Shown here: positions 63,801-64,000 of the stretch, piece after piece
Layout of the letters: each line of letters begins with the position of its first letter
Position numbering within the stretch: the first letter of the stretch is position 1
Source: Pegea sp. RAD2-039
Lineage: Eukaryota; Chordata; Thaliacea; Salpida; Salpidae
Direction: 5' to 3'
NCBI GenBank assembly: GCA_034620365.1
Contig: JAQGEQ010000255.1
Coordinates: 558,001-622,000, forward strand
Length of the DNA: 64,000 nt
The notes under the pieces: generated by a model
Seen by the model: the letters and a program-made list of their open reading frames with translations, nothing else
What the model was told of the DNA's origin: nothing
Database searches by the model: none
Program-made: the position numbers and the translations under genes

Positions 63801-64000
63801 TAAAGGTTTGAAAATTACTAAAAAAGTGTTATGTAAAATCCGCCAGAAATTTATGAAATGCCATTTTATCAACTGTTTTTTCCAAAACTTTAAGATATCC
63901 ACAATTTTTGAAGATGATTTACAAATAAAAACAGTTAGTTTGAAAATAACCTTAGAGTTGTTTAAGATCTCCAATATGTAGATCTTGGGTGCTAGATCTC
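57865..64000. repeat. Tandem macro-repeat unit U6 (partial at both ends)
   Basis: Sixth copy. It starts at the equivalent of U1 ~816 because of the U5/U6 fusion, so it has no LINE 3' end and no first CRE palindrome. It runs through minus islands (to about 58820), AT-rich gene-poor DNA about 58850-61880, the remnant plus gene about 61920-62230 (same allele as U1, distinct from U2-U5), the 250-bp segment absent from U1, the plus island to 63574, and the last exons of M2, where the window ends. Confidence 0.93.
63829..64000 (-). pseudogene. M2 3' part in U6, cut by the window end
   Basis: Carries the last exon and part of exon 3. Exon 3 is of the open type (ATC TAC ATA rather than TAC TAA), as in U1 and U5. 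The 5' part lies beyond the window. Confidence 0.5.

Noticed and set aside
1..64000. CRISPR arrays, tRNA, rRNA or telomere repeats
   Set aside because: None seen; repeated structure is on the 12 kb scale, and short motifs do not recur at regular small intervals.

Overview
The window is eukaryotic nuclear DNA, strongly AT-rich. It has GT-AG introns of roughly 60-250 nt, non-LTR retrotransposon 3' ends, and one intact multi-exon gene for a RING-finger + RAWUL (PCGF/Polycomb-group type) protein with a long disordered tail. PCGF-type RAWUL proteins and this class of LINE point to an animal. A long disordered C-terminus after RING-RAWUL recalls insect Psc/Su(z)2, so an arthropod is my best guess, but I cannot name the organism. 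Nothing looks bacterial.

The window is almost entirely a head-to-tail array of a ~12 kb unit. I set unit starts at a shared sequence just after the LINE ORF: U1 1-11952, U2 11953-21863, U3 21864-36426, U4 36427-48466, U5 48467-57864, U6 57865-64000 (cut by the window). Copies are collinear and very similar by eye. Length differences come from a few clean indels: U1 lacks ~250 bp near 5550, U2 lacks ~2.3 kb at 17220, U4 lacks ~150 bp near 40487, and U5/U6 are fused at 57864/57865 with ~3.5 kb missing. U3 is longer because ~1.04 kb of the ordinary unit is replaced by ~3.39 kb of unique DNA (30572-33965).

Order within a unit, using U1 coordinates: LINE 3' end (1-235); CRE-type palindrome (678-685); coding-like islands on the minus strand (690-1740); AT-rich gene-poor stretch (1760-4860); a decayed plus-strand gene with two recognisable exons (4867-5190); another plus-strand coding-like island (6019-6258); minus-strand gene 'M2' (6509-7355); a 760-bp head-to-head spacer; a plus-strand first exon (8117 on); minus-strand gene 'M1' (8407-8996) with E-box and CRE just upstream; coding-like islands (9698-10706); LINE fragment (11350-12181). 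M1 and M2 have clear exon/intron structure, but no complete copy in the window is intact. Their stops, frameshifts and lost start codons are distributed as a mosaic across copies, as expected from exchange or conversion among units.

The one intact gene is in U3: an 8-exon model, 30249-33773, about 857 residues. It has a complete C3HC4 RING (residues 40-78), a RAWUL-like ubiquitin fold (about 125-226) and a long charged tail with two SUMO-interaction-like motifs and basic NLS-like clusters. Its promoter and first exon lie in repeat DNA present in every complete unit, while the gene body is unique to U3. I infer that U3 keeps the older arrangement and that the other units carry a version in which the gene body was replaced by M1. 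The combination of a SUMO-motif-bearing Polycomb-type RING gene inside a decaying gene-containing macro-repeat is the most notable thing here.
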